From: Ignavibacteriales bacterium
GTDB lineage: Bacteria; Bacteroidota; Ignavibacteria; Tepidaquicellales; Tepidaquicellaceae
Direction: 5' to 3'
DNA length: 64,000 nt
NCBI GenBank assembly: GCA_020635255.1
Contig: JACKAC010000001.1
Coordinates: forward strand, 186,001 to 250,000
Positions 34,381-42,330 of the stretch are shown here, piece by piece; the stretch's first letter is position 1, and each line of letters starts with the position of its first letter. The translations under genes were made by a program, and so were the position numbers. The notes under the pieces are model-generated. The model saw only the letters and a program-made list of their open reading frames with translations, made no database searches and was not told the origin of the DNA.

Positions 34381-35178
34381 TTACTTCTTCTCGTCTTTCT
34401 TCATATCGTCTTTTGGAGTAGTAGTCTTTTTCATTCTTGTTTTAGGCTTGTAGTACTTTCTCCAGCTGGTGCTGAGAGTCTTTTTCTTAAGCTCTTCAGT
34501 CATTGTTGGGATTCTAAGTACTTGACCCGGATAGATTAAGTTCGGATTCGGGATAGTCTTAGGTGTCCTTGCAGGAGCGCTTACTACACCGTCTCTGTTA
34601 GCTTCCCAGATTGCAGGCCATAGTCTTGGGTTGCCATAGTGTTGCTTCATACCGGCAATTTTCCAGAGGCAGTCACCTTTTACTACTGTGTAACCGGAAG
34701 GACCTACGTTCCAGTCAGCAAGTTTCTTCTTCATTGCTTGATACCTGTCCCAGAATTCTGGTAAGCATCTGATCTTTGAAGCTTCGATCTCAGCGAATTC
34801 TTTTTCAGCATCTTCTTTTGATCCTGATTTGCTGTTGATCTTCTTTTCAAGAGCTTCGAACTTCCTTCTGTAGTCAGCTACTTGTGACTTTGTAGCGCCT
34901 ACTGAAGCGTATAGATCGTTCTCTGCTTTTTCTAATTCGCCGTCTTTGTTCTTATTCATTTGCTTAAGAGCATCAACGTCTGAATTTAATGAGTTTAATT
35001 GGCTCATTAAATCGTTCTTCCTTGTGGTCAGTTCATCCATTTGTCTTTGCCACTCTTCTTCGTCCATTTCTTCCATACCATCATCATCATCATCGTCGTC
35101 GTCCTGTGCAAGCACTGATGAAACTGAAGTCGTCAAGGAGAAAGCTAAAAACAATATTGCTAGTTTATAGAATTTCAT
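34381..35178 (-). CDS. Exported coiled-coil LysM protein, copy A
   Basis: A 265-residue periplasmic or cell-surface protein. Signal peptide MKFYKLAILFLAFSLTTSVS to VLAQ, then a run of eight Asp, then an acidic coiled coil (about 38-125, EEEWQRQMDELTTRKNDLM) and a C-terminal LysM domain (about 165-225: YTVVKGDCLWKIAG ... NLIYPGQVLRIP), which binds peptidoglycan. The tail is Lys-rich. It is the second gene of a two-gene unit with the small lipoprotein at 35240, and the unit is duplicated at 35781-36927. Residues 1 to about 155 are nearly identical to copy B; the LysM part differs more. Confidence 0.85.
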   Translation of the reverse strand: MKFYKLAILFLAFSLTTSVSSVLAQDDDDDDDDGMEEMDEEEWQRQMDELTTRKNDLMSQLNSLNSDVDALKQMNKNKDGELEKAENDLYASVGATKSQVADYRRKFEALEKKINSKSGSKEDAEKEFAEIEASKIRCLPEFWDRYQAMKKKLADWNVGPSGYTVVKGDCLWKIAGMKQHYGNPRLWPAIWEANRDGVVSAPARTPKTIPNPNLIYPGQVLRIPTMTEELKKKTLSTSWRKYYKPKTRMKKTTTPKDDMKKDEKK

Positions 35179-35239
35179 TTTTCTTAAATCTCCTTTTAAG
35201 ATTTTAATTTGTTTTTAATTTTAAACTCTCGTCACTGAT

Positions 35240-35506
35240 TTACGGACACCTTTTTTGTACTGCTGCGATATCATTAAGATATTGCTTTATCTTTGCGTCC
35301 TTGTCAGCGATTTGTCTCTCTAATTGAGACTTTTCATCTTGCTTTGCATTGACTTGAGACTGTAAAGACTCAACTTCAGCCCTAAGGTCATTGAGCTGCT
35401 GCATTTGCTCTTCACTTACTCCACCACCACAACCGGTTAGGAATGCTGTACCGGATATGAAAGCAGCTATCAGTAAGGTAAGAAACAGATTCTTGCTTTT
35501 TGCCAT
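35240..35506 (-). CDS. Small Lpp-like coiled-coil lipoprotein, copy A
   Basis: An 88-residue lipoprotein with signal and lipobox FLTGCGGG (Cys at about 26), followed by one continuous coiled coil (MQQLNDLRAEVESLQSQVNA to LERQIADKDAKIKQY) and the end KRCP. It resembles Braun-type lipoproteins in size and layout, though the C-terminal Lys is not last. Ribosome site CGGAGG stands 10 bases before the ATG, and a Bacteroidota-type promoter lies at 35569-35599. Probably an abundant envelope protein working with the LysM partner encoded 62 bp downstream. Confidence 0.85.
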   Translation of the reverse strand: MAKSKNLFLTLLIAAFISGTAFLTGCGGGVSEEQMQQLNDLRAEVESLQSQVNAKQDEKSQLERQIADKDAKIKQYLNDIAAVQKRCP

Positions 35507-35568
35507 TTGAATACCTCCGTATTTTTTGGCGGTTTTTGAAAAGTTGTTAATTAAAAATCAATTTACTA

Positions 35569-35599
35569 CAAAAATACGTCTGTAATTTGCTAAAATCAA
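35569..35599 (-). promoter_or_regulatory. Promoter of lipoprotein/LysM unit A
   Basis: Minus strand TTG-N20-TATTTTTG (-7 box at 35569-35576). Predicted start leaves about 55 bases of leader. The same layout recurs before unit B, and TGTCyACTTTTTTAGAAT upstream is shared by both. Confidence 0.5.
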
Positions 35600-35724
35600 G
35601 TCTTATTCTAAAAAAGTGGACACTTTAAATCCAGAATTTTCCGTAAGTAAGCAAGCGATTCCGATTTTTGAGAAAACACCCCCCAAAAAAACGCTGAAAA
35701 TGCAGTTTATTACCGGAGGGTAAT

Positions 35725-35756
35725 AAAAAACCCGCTGCAAATTGCTTTACAGCGGG
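35725..35756 (-). terminator. Terminator after LysM gene copy B
   Basis: Stem CCCGCTG/CAGCGGG with a 12-base loop; on the minus strand it is followed by TTTTTTATTA. Confidence 0.8.
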
Positions 35757-35780
35757 CTATGAATTTCTTTGGACTTTTTA

Positions 35781-36584
35781 TTATTTCTTTTCGTCCTTCT
35801 TCATGTCGTTTGTTGTTGTCTTTGGCTTCATCATTCTCATTTTCGTGCGTCCTCTTCTGTATTTTCTCCAGCTGTCGCTGTTCTTCATTGCATCGTCTCT
35901 CATTTGTTGTGTTAGAGAAGGAACTTTAAGAACTTGACCCGGATAAATTAAGTTTGGATTCGGGATAGTCTTTGGAGTTCTTGCTGGTGCGCTTACTACT
36001 CCATTCTTGTTGGCTTCCCAAAGTGCAGGCCATAGTTTCCAGTTGTCATAGATGTTCTTCATGCCTGCGATCTTTGATAGGCAGTCACCTTTTACAACTG
36101 TGTATGTTGAAGCTCCGCCCCAGTCGGCAAGTTTCTTCTTCATTGCTTGATACCTGTCCCAGAATTCGGGTAAGCATCTGATCTTTGAAGCTTCGATCTC
36201 AGCGAATTCTTTTTCAGCATCTTCTTTTGATCCTGATTTGCTGTTGATCTTCTTTTCAAGAGCTTCGAACTTCCTTCTGTAGTCAGCTACTTGTGACTTT
36301 GTAGCGCCTACTGAAGCGTATAGATCGTTCTCTGCTTTTTCTAACTCACCGTCTTTGTCCTTGTTCATTTTCTTAAGGGCATCGACGTCCGTGTTTAATG
36401 AGTTTAATTGGCTCATTAGATCGTTCTTCCTTGTGGTCAGTTCATCCATTTGTCTTTGCCACTCTTCCTCATCCATTTCTTCCATATCGTCATCATCATC
36501 GTCGTCGTCCTGTGCAAGCACTGATGAAACTGAAGTCGTCAAGGAGAAAGCTAAAAACAATATTGCTAGTTTATAGAATTTCAT
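35781..36584 (-). CDS. Exported coiled-coil LysM protein, copy B
   Basis: A 267-residue paralogue of the protein at 34381, with the same signal peptide, poly-Asp run, coiled coil and LysM domain (TYTVVKGDCLSKIAG ... LIYPGQVLKVP). The first 155 residues differ at only a few positions (for example KKMNKDKD versus KQMNKNKD), and the DNA is also nearly identical there. The LysM region and the basic tail (RGRTKMRMMKPKTTT) differ clearly. Gene order in the unit (lipoprotein first, LysM second) is the same as in copy A. Confidence 0.85.
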   Translation of the reverse strand: MKFYKLAILFLAFSLTTSVSSVLAQDDDDDDDDMEEMDEEEWQRQMDELTTRKNDLMSQLNSLNTDVDALKKMNKDKDGELEKAENDLYASVGATKSQVADYRRKFEALEKKINSKSGSKEDAEKEFAEIEASKIRCLPEFWDRYQAMKKKLADWGGASTYTVVKGDCLSKIAGMKNIYDNWKLWPALWEANKNGVVSAPARTPKTIPNPNLIYPGQVLKVPSLTQQMRDDAMKNSDSWRKYRRGRTKMRMMKPKTTTNDMKKDEKK

Positions 36585-36660
36585 AAAAATTCTCCTAAAA
36601 TTTTTTAAATTTTTTTTAAAATTTTAAACTCTTTAAAAATGCTTCTCAAATAAGCAAAGA

Positions 36661-36927
36661 TTACGGACACCTTTTTTGTACTGCTGCGATATCATTAAGA
36701 TATTGCTTTATCTTTGCGTCTTTGTCAGCGATTTGTCTCTCTAATTGAGACTTTTCATCTTGCTTTGCATTGACTTGAGACTGTAAAGACTCAACTTCAG
36801 CCCTAAGGTCATTGAGCTGTTGCATTTGCTCTTCGCTTACTCCGCCGCCGCAACCGGTCAATAATGCTGTGCCGGATATGAAAGCAGCTATCAGTAAACT
36901 TAGAAACAGATTTTTGCTTTTTGCCAT
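36661..36927 (-). CDS. Small Lpp-like coiled-coil lipoprotein, copy B
   Basis: An 88-residue protein differing from copy A at only a few positions, all in the signal region (LFLSLLIAAF, ALLTGCGGG). The mature coiled coil is unchanged, so purifying selection or gene conversion keeps the pair alike. A CGGAGG ribosome site precedes the ATG, and a promoter with the same spacing as copy A is at 36987-37017. First gene of unit B. Confidence 0.85.
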   Translation of the reverse strand: MAKSKNLFLSLLIAAFISGTALLTGCGGGVSEEQMQQLNDLRAEVESLQSQVNAKQDEKSQLERQIADKDAKIKQYLNDIAAVQKRCP

Positions 36928-36986
36928 GTTTTAGTACCTCCGAAAATTTTGGCTTTTTGGAAAACTTTTTTAATGTTATGACTTTA

Positions 36987-37017
36987 TCAATATAGCGGTA
37001 ATGGGTTTGAATTTCAA
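36987..37017 (-). promoter_or_regulatory. Promoter of lipoprotein/LysM unit B
   Basis: Minus strand TTG-N20-TATATTGA, in the same relative place as in unit A. The last two bases of the -7 box deviate from consensus. Confidence 0.4.
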
Positions 37018-37098
37018 TACGAATTCTAAAAAAGTAGACAGTTAGAAATACTATATTTACTATAGTTTATGTAGAAGTGTGTATAAAATGAGACATGA

Positions 37099-38664
37099 TT
37101 ATTCCCATTCTATTGTTGCGGGGGGTTTGGAGCTTATGTCATATACTACGCGGTTTACTCCCTTTATCTGGTTTATTATCTTGCTCGAGACCCGCGACAT
37201 AAACTCTTTATCGAAATGATAAAAATCTGCTGTCATTCCATCCTTGGAAGTTACCGCTCTGAGACCAACCACGTTCTCATAGCTTCTCTCATCTCCCATG
37301 ACACCGACTGTCTGTATCGGAAGAAGTACGGCAAATGCCTGCCAGATTTCGTCATATAGTTTGCTGATTCTCAGCTCGTTTATGTAGATCTCATCTACCT
37401 CTCTTAATATATCGAGCTTCTCTTTTGTTACGTCGCTCAATACTCTTATAGCGAGACCCGGACCGGGAAAAGGATGCCGTCCGATAAAACTTTTCGGAAT
37501 GCCGAGCTTTGTTCCTATCACCCTCACTTCATCTTTGAATAGTTCTCTGAATGGCTCGATGAGTTTAAGGTGCATCTTCTCCGGTAGTCCGCCAACGTTG
37601 TGATGCGTCTTTATAGTTGCCGAGGGACCTTTGAATGAAATCGATTCTATCACATCCGGATAAAGCGTACCCTGTACGAGAAAGTCTACGTTCTTATACT
37701 TCTTCGCCTCTTTCTCGAATACTTCTATAAATGTGTTGCCGATTATCTTTCTCTTTTTCTCCGGGTCGAATACTCCTTTCAATCTTTTGAGGAATAGCCC
37801 CGATGCGTCGACGAGATTTACATTCAGATGAAAATGTTTCTTAAACATCGCTATTATCTTTTTGCTCTCATCCTTTCTCATCAGCCCGTTATCTATATGA
37901 ATACAGATAAGGTTCTTCCCTAGGGCTTTATCTACCAGAACCGCCGCAACCGATGAATCCACACCCCCGCTGAGAGCGCATATAGCCTTTGACTTTCCCG
38001 CCTTTTCTTTTATTTCTTTTACTGTGGTCTCTATAAATGACGCGGGTTTGAATAAGTTCGTTACCTTGCACACCCCGAATACAAAATTTCGTAGTATCGT
38101 TTCCCCGCATTCGGTATGGTTTACCTCGGAATGGAATTGTACTGCGTATAGCTTTAGCTTGTCGTTTTCGAATCCGCTTATGACACCGCTCTGGCTTTTT
38201 GAGGTAATTTTGAATTCTTTTGGCATGCTGTCCACCGAATCGCCATGGCTCATCCACACCACCAGTTTCCTTGGCGTAGATTTGAATAATTTTCCCGGCG
38301 AAAGTATCTTAATCTTTGTATGACCATACTCGCGGTTTCTTGATTTATGTATCTTTCCCCCGTAGTAATAAGCGAGTAACTGCAGTCCGTAACAAACGCC
38401 CATTACAGGGATGCCTTTCTCTATTAAAAGGTCAATGTCTTTCTTCTTGATCCTTGGTGACTTTTTATCCAGTACGCTGGACGGACCTCCCGAAAGTATG
38501 ACTCCTTTGAGATTGTATCCCGGGTTGTCTTTTATATACTTTGATATGTTAAGGTTGTATGGATGTATCTCGGAATACACCTTAAACTCTCTTGTTCTAC
38601 GCGCGATCAGCTGTGTAAACTGTGATCCGAAATCGAGTATTAGGATGAGGTCGGTTTTTTTCAA
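37099..38664 (-). CDS. guaA: GMP synthase (glutamine-hydrolysing)
   Basis: Amidotransferase (521 aa) that makes GMP from XMP, ATP and glutamine. The class I glutaminase domain has GGPSSV, the nucleophile C91 in GVCYGLQ and the HSE of QFHSEVNHTE; the ATP-pyrophosphatase domain has the P-loop SGGVDSSVAAVLVDKAL (about 233), and the C-terminal dimerisation domain has FPGPGLAIRVLG-like and IEWE end. The start codon is TTG at 38664, overlapping the preceding gene's stop (TTGA). Complete and of normal length. Confidence 0.97.
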   Translation of the reverse strand: MKKTDLILILDFGSQFTQLIARRTREFKVYSEIHPYNLNISKYIKDNPGYNLKGVILSGGPSSVLDKKSPRIKKKDIDLLIEKGIPVMGVCYGLQLLAYYYGGKIHKSRNREYGHTKIKILSPGKLFKSTPRKLVVWMSHGDSVDSMPKEFKITSKSQSGVISGFENDKLKLYAVQFHSEVNHTECGETILRNFVFGVCKVTNLFKPASFIETTVKEIKEKAGKSKAICALSGGVDSSVAAVLVDKALGKNLICIHIDNGLMRKDESKKIIAMFKKHFHLNVNLVDASGLFLKRLKGVFDPEKKRKIIGNTFIEVFEKEAKKYKNVDFLVQGTLYPDVIESISFKGPSATIKTHHNVGGLPEKMHLKLIEPFRELFKDEVRVIGTKLGIPKSFIGRHPFPGPGLAIRVLSDVTKEKLDILREVDEIYINELRISKLYDEIWQAFAVLLPIQTVGVMGDERSYENVVGLRAVTSKDGMTADFYHFDKEFMSRVSSKIINQIKGVNRVVYDISSKPPATIEWE

Positions 38665-39617
38665 GCTTTCTGTTGATGGTTTTTTGCGAAAAATTTTTCT
38701 GCCAGCAGTACCGCTCCGTAAACCGGAGGTTTTCTTTTGACTACTACTTTGACGTTTTTAAACTCTTTCTTGATTTGTTTCTTTAGCCTTTTGGAAAGTA
38801 TGTTGTCGTTCTCTATTATACTGCCTATAAATGCCAGTTCTATCGGCTTCCGCCTCCGCGTCAGCTTAAAGAAAAGGGCGATGTGTTTCACCAGCTTTTC
38901 CACCGCTTCATCCACTATCGCCAGGGCTTTTTTGTCCTTCGCTTCCGCGCACTCTATTATCATTGGGGCGAGCTTTTGTATCTCGAAATCCTGGTGAAAA
39001 ACTTTATCCAGTATGCTCATCTTCGTTATATGAAACCGCCTGTCAGCCTCCCGCGTGATCATTGAATACTCCTGCACTTCCTCCTTCCCCACATCCAGAT
39101 CATACTCGTCCACCACCACCTGCAAGCCTCTCTGCCCCAGCCAGTACCCGCTTCCAGGATCCCCAATTATCCTGCCCCAGCCCCCGATTCTTACCATGTC
39201 GCCTTCATTTATTGCGTACAGCACCGACCCCGTCCCGCTTATCAGTATTATTCCCTCCCCCCCCTCGAATGCTCCGTAAATCCCCGTTAAAGTATCAGTT
39301 TCCACCGCGATGTGGCGGAATTTTAGAGTGCGGGAGAAGGATTTGCGGAGTTTGGCGCGGTCGGTGGCCTCGCGGGCGCCGGCGAGCCCGATGCAAATCC
39401 CGATACAATTTTTCAGGGAGAGTTCTTTATAGTGGAGGAGTGAGTTTATGTATTCGGAGATCTTTTGGGCGACGATCTCCGCATTGCAGACCGAATAGTG
39501 AAAAGCTTTAAACGCCTTCTTTATTATGGGTTTTTTAGAAGAATCGGCTATTAAGATTTCGCATTTTGTGCCCCCGGAATCAACGCCAATAAAGAATTTA
39601 GGGTCTGGTGTGCTCAT
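38661..39617 (-). CDS. BadF/BcrA-type ATPase, N-acetylglucosamine kinase-like
   Basis: ASKHA-fold sugar kinase (318 aa). Phosphate-1 motif FIGVDSGGTKCEILIAD at the N-terminus, then GICIGLAGA, a second phosphate loop ILISGTGSVLYAI, and GGWGRIIGDPGSGYWLG, all typical of the eukaryotic-type GlcNAc kinase group within BadF/BadG. Likely phosphorylates GlcNAc or a related amino sugar during recycling; substrate inferred. It is translationally coupled to guaA. Around 39060-39400 the coding strand is unusually G-rich compared with neighbours. Confidence 0.85.
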   Translation of the reverse strand: MSTPDPKFFIGVDSGGTKCEILIADSSKKPIIKKAFKAFHYSVCNAEIVAQKISEYINSLLHYKELSLKNCIGICIGLAGAREATDRAKLRKSFSRTLKFRHIAVETDTLTGIYGAFEGGEGIILISGTGSVLYAINEGDMVRIGGWGRIIGDPGSGYWLGQRGLQVVVDEYDLDVGKEEVQEYSMITREADRRFHITKMSILDKVFHQDFEIQKLAPMIIECAEAKDKKALAIVDEAVEKLVKHIALFFKLTRRRKPIELAFIGSIIENDNILSKRLKKQIKKEFKNVKVVVKRKPPVYGAVLLAEKFFAKNHQQKA

Positions 39618-39643
39618 GATACGGAAAATACGAAATTTTCTTC

Positions 39644-39651
39644 CAAAGATA
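39644..39651 (-). promoter_or_regulatory. Candidate -7 element (TATCTTTG) for kinase-guaA
   Basis: An exact TAnnTTTG on the minus strand, 27 bp before the kinase start. No clear -33 TTTG accompanies it. Confidence 0.3.
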
Positions 39652-39788
39652 AATTCCTTTATAAATAGTATTTAGGTACTACTTTATGGATTTATAAAGA
39701 CACTGTAAATACTTACAATTTATAAGTAAAATACTTGAATATAGTTAATAATGGATTTATATTTACTCATAGATAGTCAAAAAGGGTC

Positions 39789-40199
39789 ATGAAAAAATAT
39801 TTACTGGTTACAAAAATTTTGGTGATAAGTTTTGCACTAACGGCGATCGCATTTGGTGCAGTAACACTCCAATACTTTACAGCAAAATCTAACAGTGAAG
39901 GAATCCTAGTCGAGTGGAAGACAATGGAAGAGAACAACACCGTTAAGTTTGAGCTGGAACGAAGCGCCGAATCCCCGGACAATTTTATCTATGTCGCAAC
40001 AATCTCCGCAACAGGTAACAATTCTTTTTATTCATATCAGGATAACTCAGTTGATTTGCGAAGCACGGACGTTTACAGATACAGACTAAAATGTATCGAC
40101 AACAGCGGTAGCACGTCTTATACGCAAAGCATCTCGGTTATTCACGAAGTTTCCGGAATAAGAAGCACCTGGGGGAGTATAAAAGCGATCTTCAGATAA
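39789..40199 (+). CDS. Exported standalone Fn3-like domain protein
   Basis: A 136-residue protein with an N-terminal hydrophobic signal or anchor (about 8-27) and one beta domain: GILVEWKTMEENNTVKFELERS ... SATGNNSFYSYQDNS ... YRYRLKCIDNSG. This is the domain that in Bacteroidota often stands just before T9SS sorting domains (LxWxTxxExNxxxFxIERS). Here it stands alone, has no sorting domain, and ends SIKAIFR. Role unknown. Confidence 0.7.
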   Translation: MKKYLLVTKILVISFALTAIAFGAVTLQYFTAKSNSEGILVEWKTMEENNTVKFELERSAESPDNFIYVATISATGNNSFYSYQDNSVDLRSTDVYRYRLKCIDNSGSTSYTQSISVIHEVSGIRSTWGSIKAIFR

Positions 40200-40370
40200 A
40201 AAATTTTTGGAGTAAGATCGATTTCAAAACAAACCGGTTAGCCGGTGAGTATGTTCGATACAAAGATCATTATTTTCACTCCTCTTTTATATAGTTTGCC
40301 GCATGATCTTGCGCAGTTACCTTTAACTTTTATCCGAGTTAATAAATTCTTTAAATAAAAAATAAAAATC

Positions 40371-40724
40371 ATGACCGAAACTACAAGATCCCTAAACATT
40401 ACCCCGGAAGAAATCGAATCCGGTAAAACGATGGCAGTTGTGGCATACATTATTTTCTTCGTGCCTCTATTGATGGAGGATGCGAGGAAGAATAAATTCG
40501 TTATGTTTCACACAGAGCAGTCAATAGTTCTTGTAATTGTAAACGTAATAGGTGTAATCCTGGGCACAATTGGTTCAATGTTTTGTATCGGAGTGGTATT
40601 TTATCTAATCAACCTCTTTGCATTTGTGCTTGCGATCATGGGTATTATAAACGCTATTAACGGAAAAGCAACTCCTCTGCCATTAGTTGGTCAATTCGGG
40701 GAAAAGTTCAATCTTGTAAAGTAG
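40371..40724 (+). CDS. DUF4870-like small membrane protein
   Basis: A 117-residue membrane protein with a short polar N-terminus and three helices (about 21-37, 48-70, 75-98). The pattern KTMAVVAYIIFFVPLL, KFVMFHTEQSIVL and GIINAINGKATPLPLVGQFGEKF is that of the DUF4870/Tic20-like family (helix, FHxxQ, then GxxxPLP). The family has no firm function. A strong terminator follows. Confidence 0.85.
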   Translation: MTETTRSLNITPEEIESGKTMAVVAYIIFFVPLLMEDARKNKFVMFHTEQSIVLVIVNVIGVILGTIGSMFCIGVVFYLINLFAFVLAIMGIINAINGKATPLPLVGQFGEKFNLVK

Positions 40725-40743
40725 ATCTACTTAGCTTAATATT

Positions 40744-40780
40744 AAAGCAATCCTTCCTTTTCGGAAGGATTGCTTTTTTT
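40744..40780 (+). terminator. Terminator after the DUF4870 gene
   Basis: Perfect 14-bp stem AAAGCAATCCTTCC/GGAAGGATTGCTTT, loop TTTTC, then a T run. Confidence 0.9.
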
Positions 40781-40814
40781 ATGAATCAAATTTTTATGAA
40801 TATAAAACGCAGAT

Positions 40815-41180
40815 ATGCCTTCACAATTAAGTACAGCTAAAACATTTTTTCTAGTATCGGCTATAGTAAACATAGGTTATGCCCTTGTGCTGGGTATCTA
40901 TGCCGCGATAACGGGTTTATTCACATGCGGTATAGGATGTTTTTTATTTGTGATACCAATAATATGCATCGTCAGCTGTGTGATGGATTTTATAGCATAC
41001 AATAAACTCAACACGCTGAACCAGCCGGGCACATATAACAGCATCCAGTTTGCGGCTATCATGGAGATAGTAACAGTGCTGGCGGGAAACCCAGTGAGTT
41101 TGATATTCGGTATTATCATACTGGTTTACCTGAACGATGAGAACATCAAATCTTATTTAGTACAGAAAGGAATATATTAA
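40815..41180 (+). CDS. Small membrane protein, unknown
   Basis: A 121-residue protein with about three hydrophobic segments (about 8-30, 32-55, 75-105). Contains TCGIGCFLFVIPIICIVSCVMDFIAYNKL, split by two short Cys-containing stretches, and ends LNDENIKSYLVQKGIY. It recalls other DUF-type small membrane proteins near DUF4870, but I do not recognise the family. prfA starts 5 bp after its stop, so they are probably cotranscribed. Confidence 0.65.
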   Translation: MPSQLSTAKTFFLVSAIVNIGYALVLGIYAAITGLFTCGIGCFLFVIPIICIVSCVMDFIAYNKLNTLNQPGTYNSIQFAAIMEIVTVLAGNPVSLIFGIIILVYLNDENIKSYLVQKGIY

Positions 41181-41185
41181 TTAGT

Positions 41186-42256
41186 ATGTTTGAAAAGCTT
41201 GAAAAAGTAAAGGAACGTCATTCCGAGCTATCGGCAATGCTGGCTGATCCTGAAGTAATAAAGGACCAGAACGAGTTTAAAAAACTGTCGAAGGAGTTTG
41301 CCGGTATAGGTGAGGTAGTGGAAGCTTATGATGAATTTCAAAAGGTGGAGAAGAATCTCGAAGAGAATAAAAAGCTTTTATACGAGACGAACGATGACGA
41401 GCTCAAGGAGATGGCTAAAGAAGAGCAGTTACAACTCGAAGCAGAGTATGAACGTCTGGAGCAAAAAATAAAAGACCTGCTTGTTCCCGTAGATCCTGCT
41501 GATGAAAAGAACGCAATACTGGAAATAAGAGCGGGTACGGGAGGGGAGGAAGCGTCGCTATTCGCGGCAGACCTGCTAAGGATGTACACGCGTTACTTTG
41601 AGGTGAAGGGATGGAAGGTAGAGATGATGGAATATAATGAGTCATCCACTCCCGGCGGTATCAAGGAAGCGGTGCTCAACGTAAGCGGTAAGAAAGTTTA
41701 CGGCGACCTGAAATATGAAAGCGGTGTCCACAGGGTACAGCGTGTACCGAAGACCGAGGCAAGCGGGAGGGTCCACACATCAGCGGCGTCCGTGGCAGTA
41801 CTGCCTGAGGCAGAGGATTTCGACGTGGAGGTGAACGAGAACGATCTGAAGATAGACGTTTACCGAGCAGGAGGCGCCGGCGGTCAGAACGTTAATAAGG
41901 TGGAGACGGCAGTCCGCATAACGCACATTCCCACGGGAATAGTAGTTCAGTGCCAGGATGAGAGGTCCCAGCTGAAGAACAGGCAAAAGGCAATGAAGGT
42001 CCTGCGTTCGAGGCTATATGATAAGGAGCTGGAGGACAGGGACAAGGAGATCTCTGCACAAAGGAAGCAAATGGTAAAATCCGGTGATAGAAGTGATAAA
42101 ATACGCACTTACAACTTCCCTCAAAACCGCCTTACCGACCACAGGATAGGTCTAACTCTATATAATCTCACGGACGTAATGGAGGGCGACCTGGACGAGA
42201 TAATAGACAAGCTAAAGACCGCCGACAGGGCATCCCGCCTGGCTGAAACCGGATAA
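41186..42256 (+). CDS. prfA: Peptide chain release factor 1
   Basis: Class I release factor (356 aa) that ends translation at UAA and UAG. The peptidyl-tRNA hydrolysis motif GGQ is in GAGGQNVNKVETAVR, and the codon-recognition tripeptide is PKT (RVQRVPKTEASGRVHTSA), the PxT type of RF1 rather than the SPF of RF2. N-terminal helical domain about 1-100 is intact. Full length. Confidence 0.96.
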   Translation: MFEKLEKVKERHSELSAMLADPEVIKDQNEFKKLSKEFAGIGEVVEAYDEFQKVEKNLEENKKLLYETNDDELKEMAKEEQLQLEAEYERLEQKIKDLLVPVDPADEKNAILEIRAGTGGEEASLFAADLLRMYTRYFEVKGWKVEMMEYNESSTPGGIKEAVLNVSGKKVYGDLKYESGVHRVQRVPKTEASGRVHTSAASVAVLPEAEDFDVEVNENDLKIDVYRAGGAGGQNVNKVETAVRITHIPTGIVVQCQDERSQLKNRQKAMKVLRSRLYDKELEDRDKEISAQRKQMVKSGDRSDKIRTYNFPQNRLTDHRIGLTLYNLTDVMEGDLDEIIDKLKTADRASRLAETG

Positions 42257-42330
42257 GCAAATATATTGTTTTTCTCATTGTATTTGATATTCCTTTAGTG
42301 GAAATTAGGCTCAATCCTTAATAAACTAAA

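Noticed and set aside
38024..38323. Frame opposite guaA
   Set aside because: Antisense shadow of a conserved gene with no ribosome site.
39062..39511. 149-codon plus-strand frame opposite the sugar kinase
   Set aside because: Complement of a well-supported kinase; Pro/Arg/Cys-rich composition is the shadow of the G-rich coding strand.
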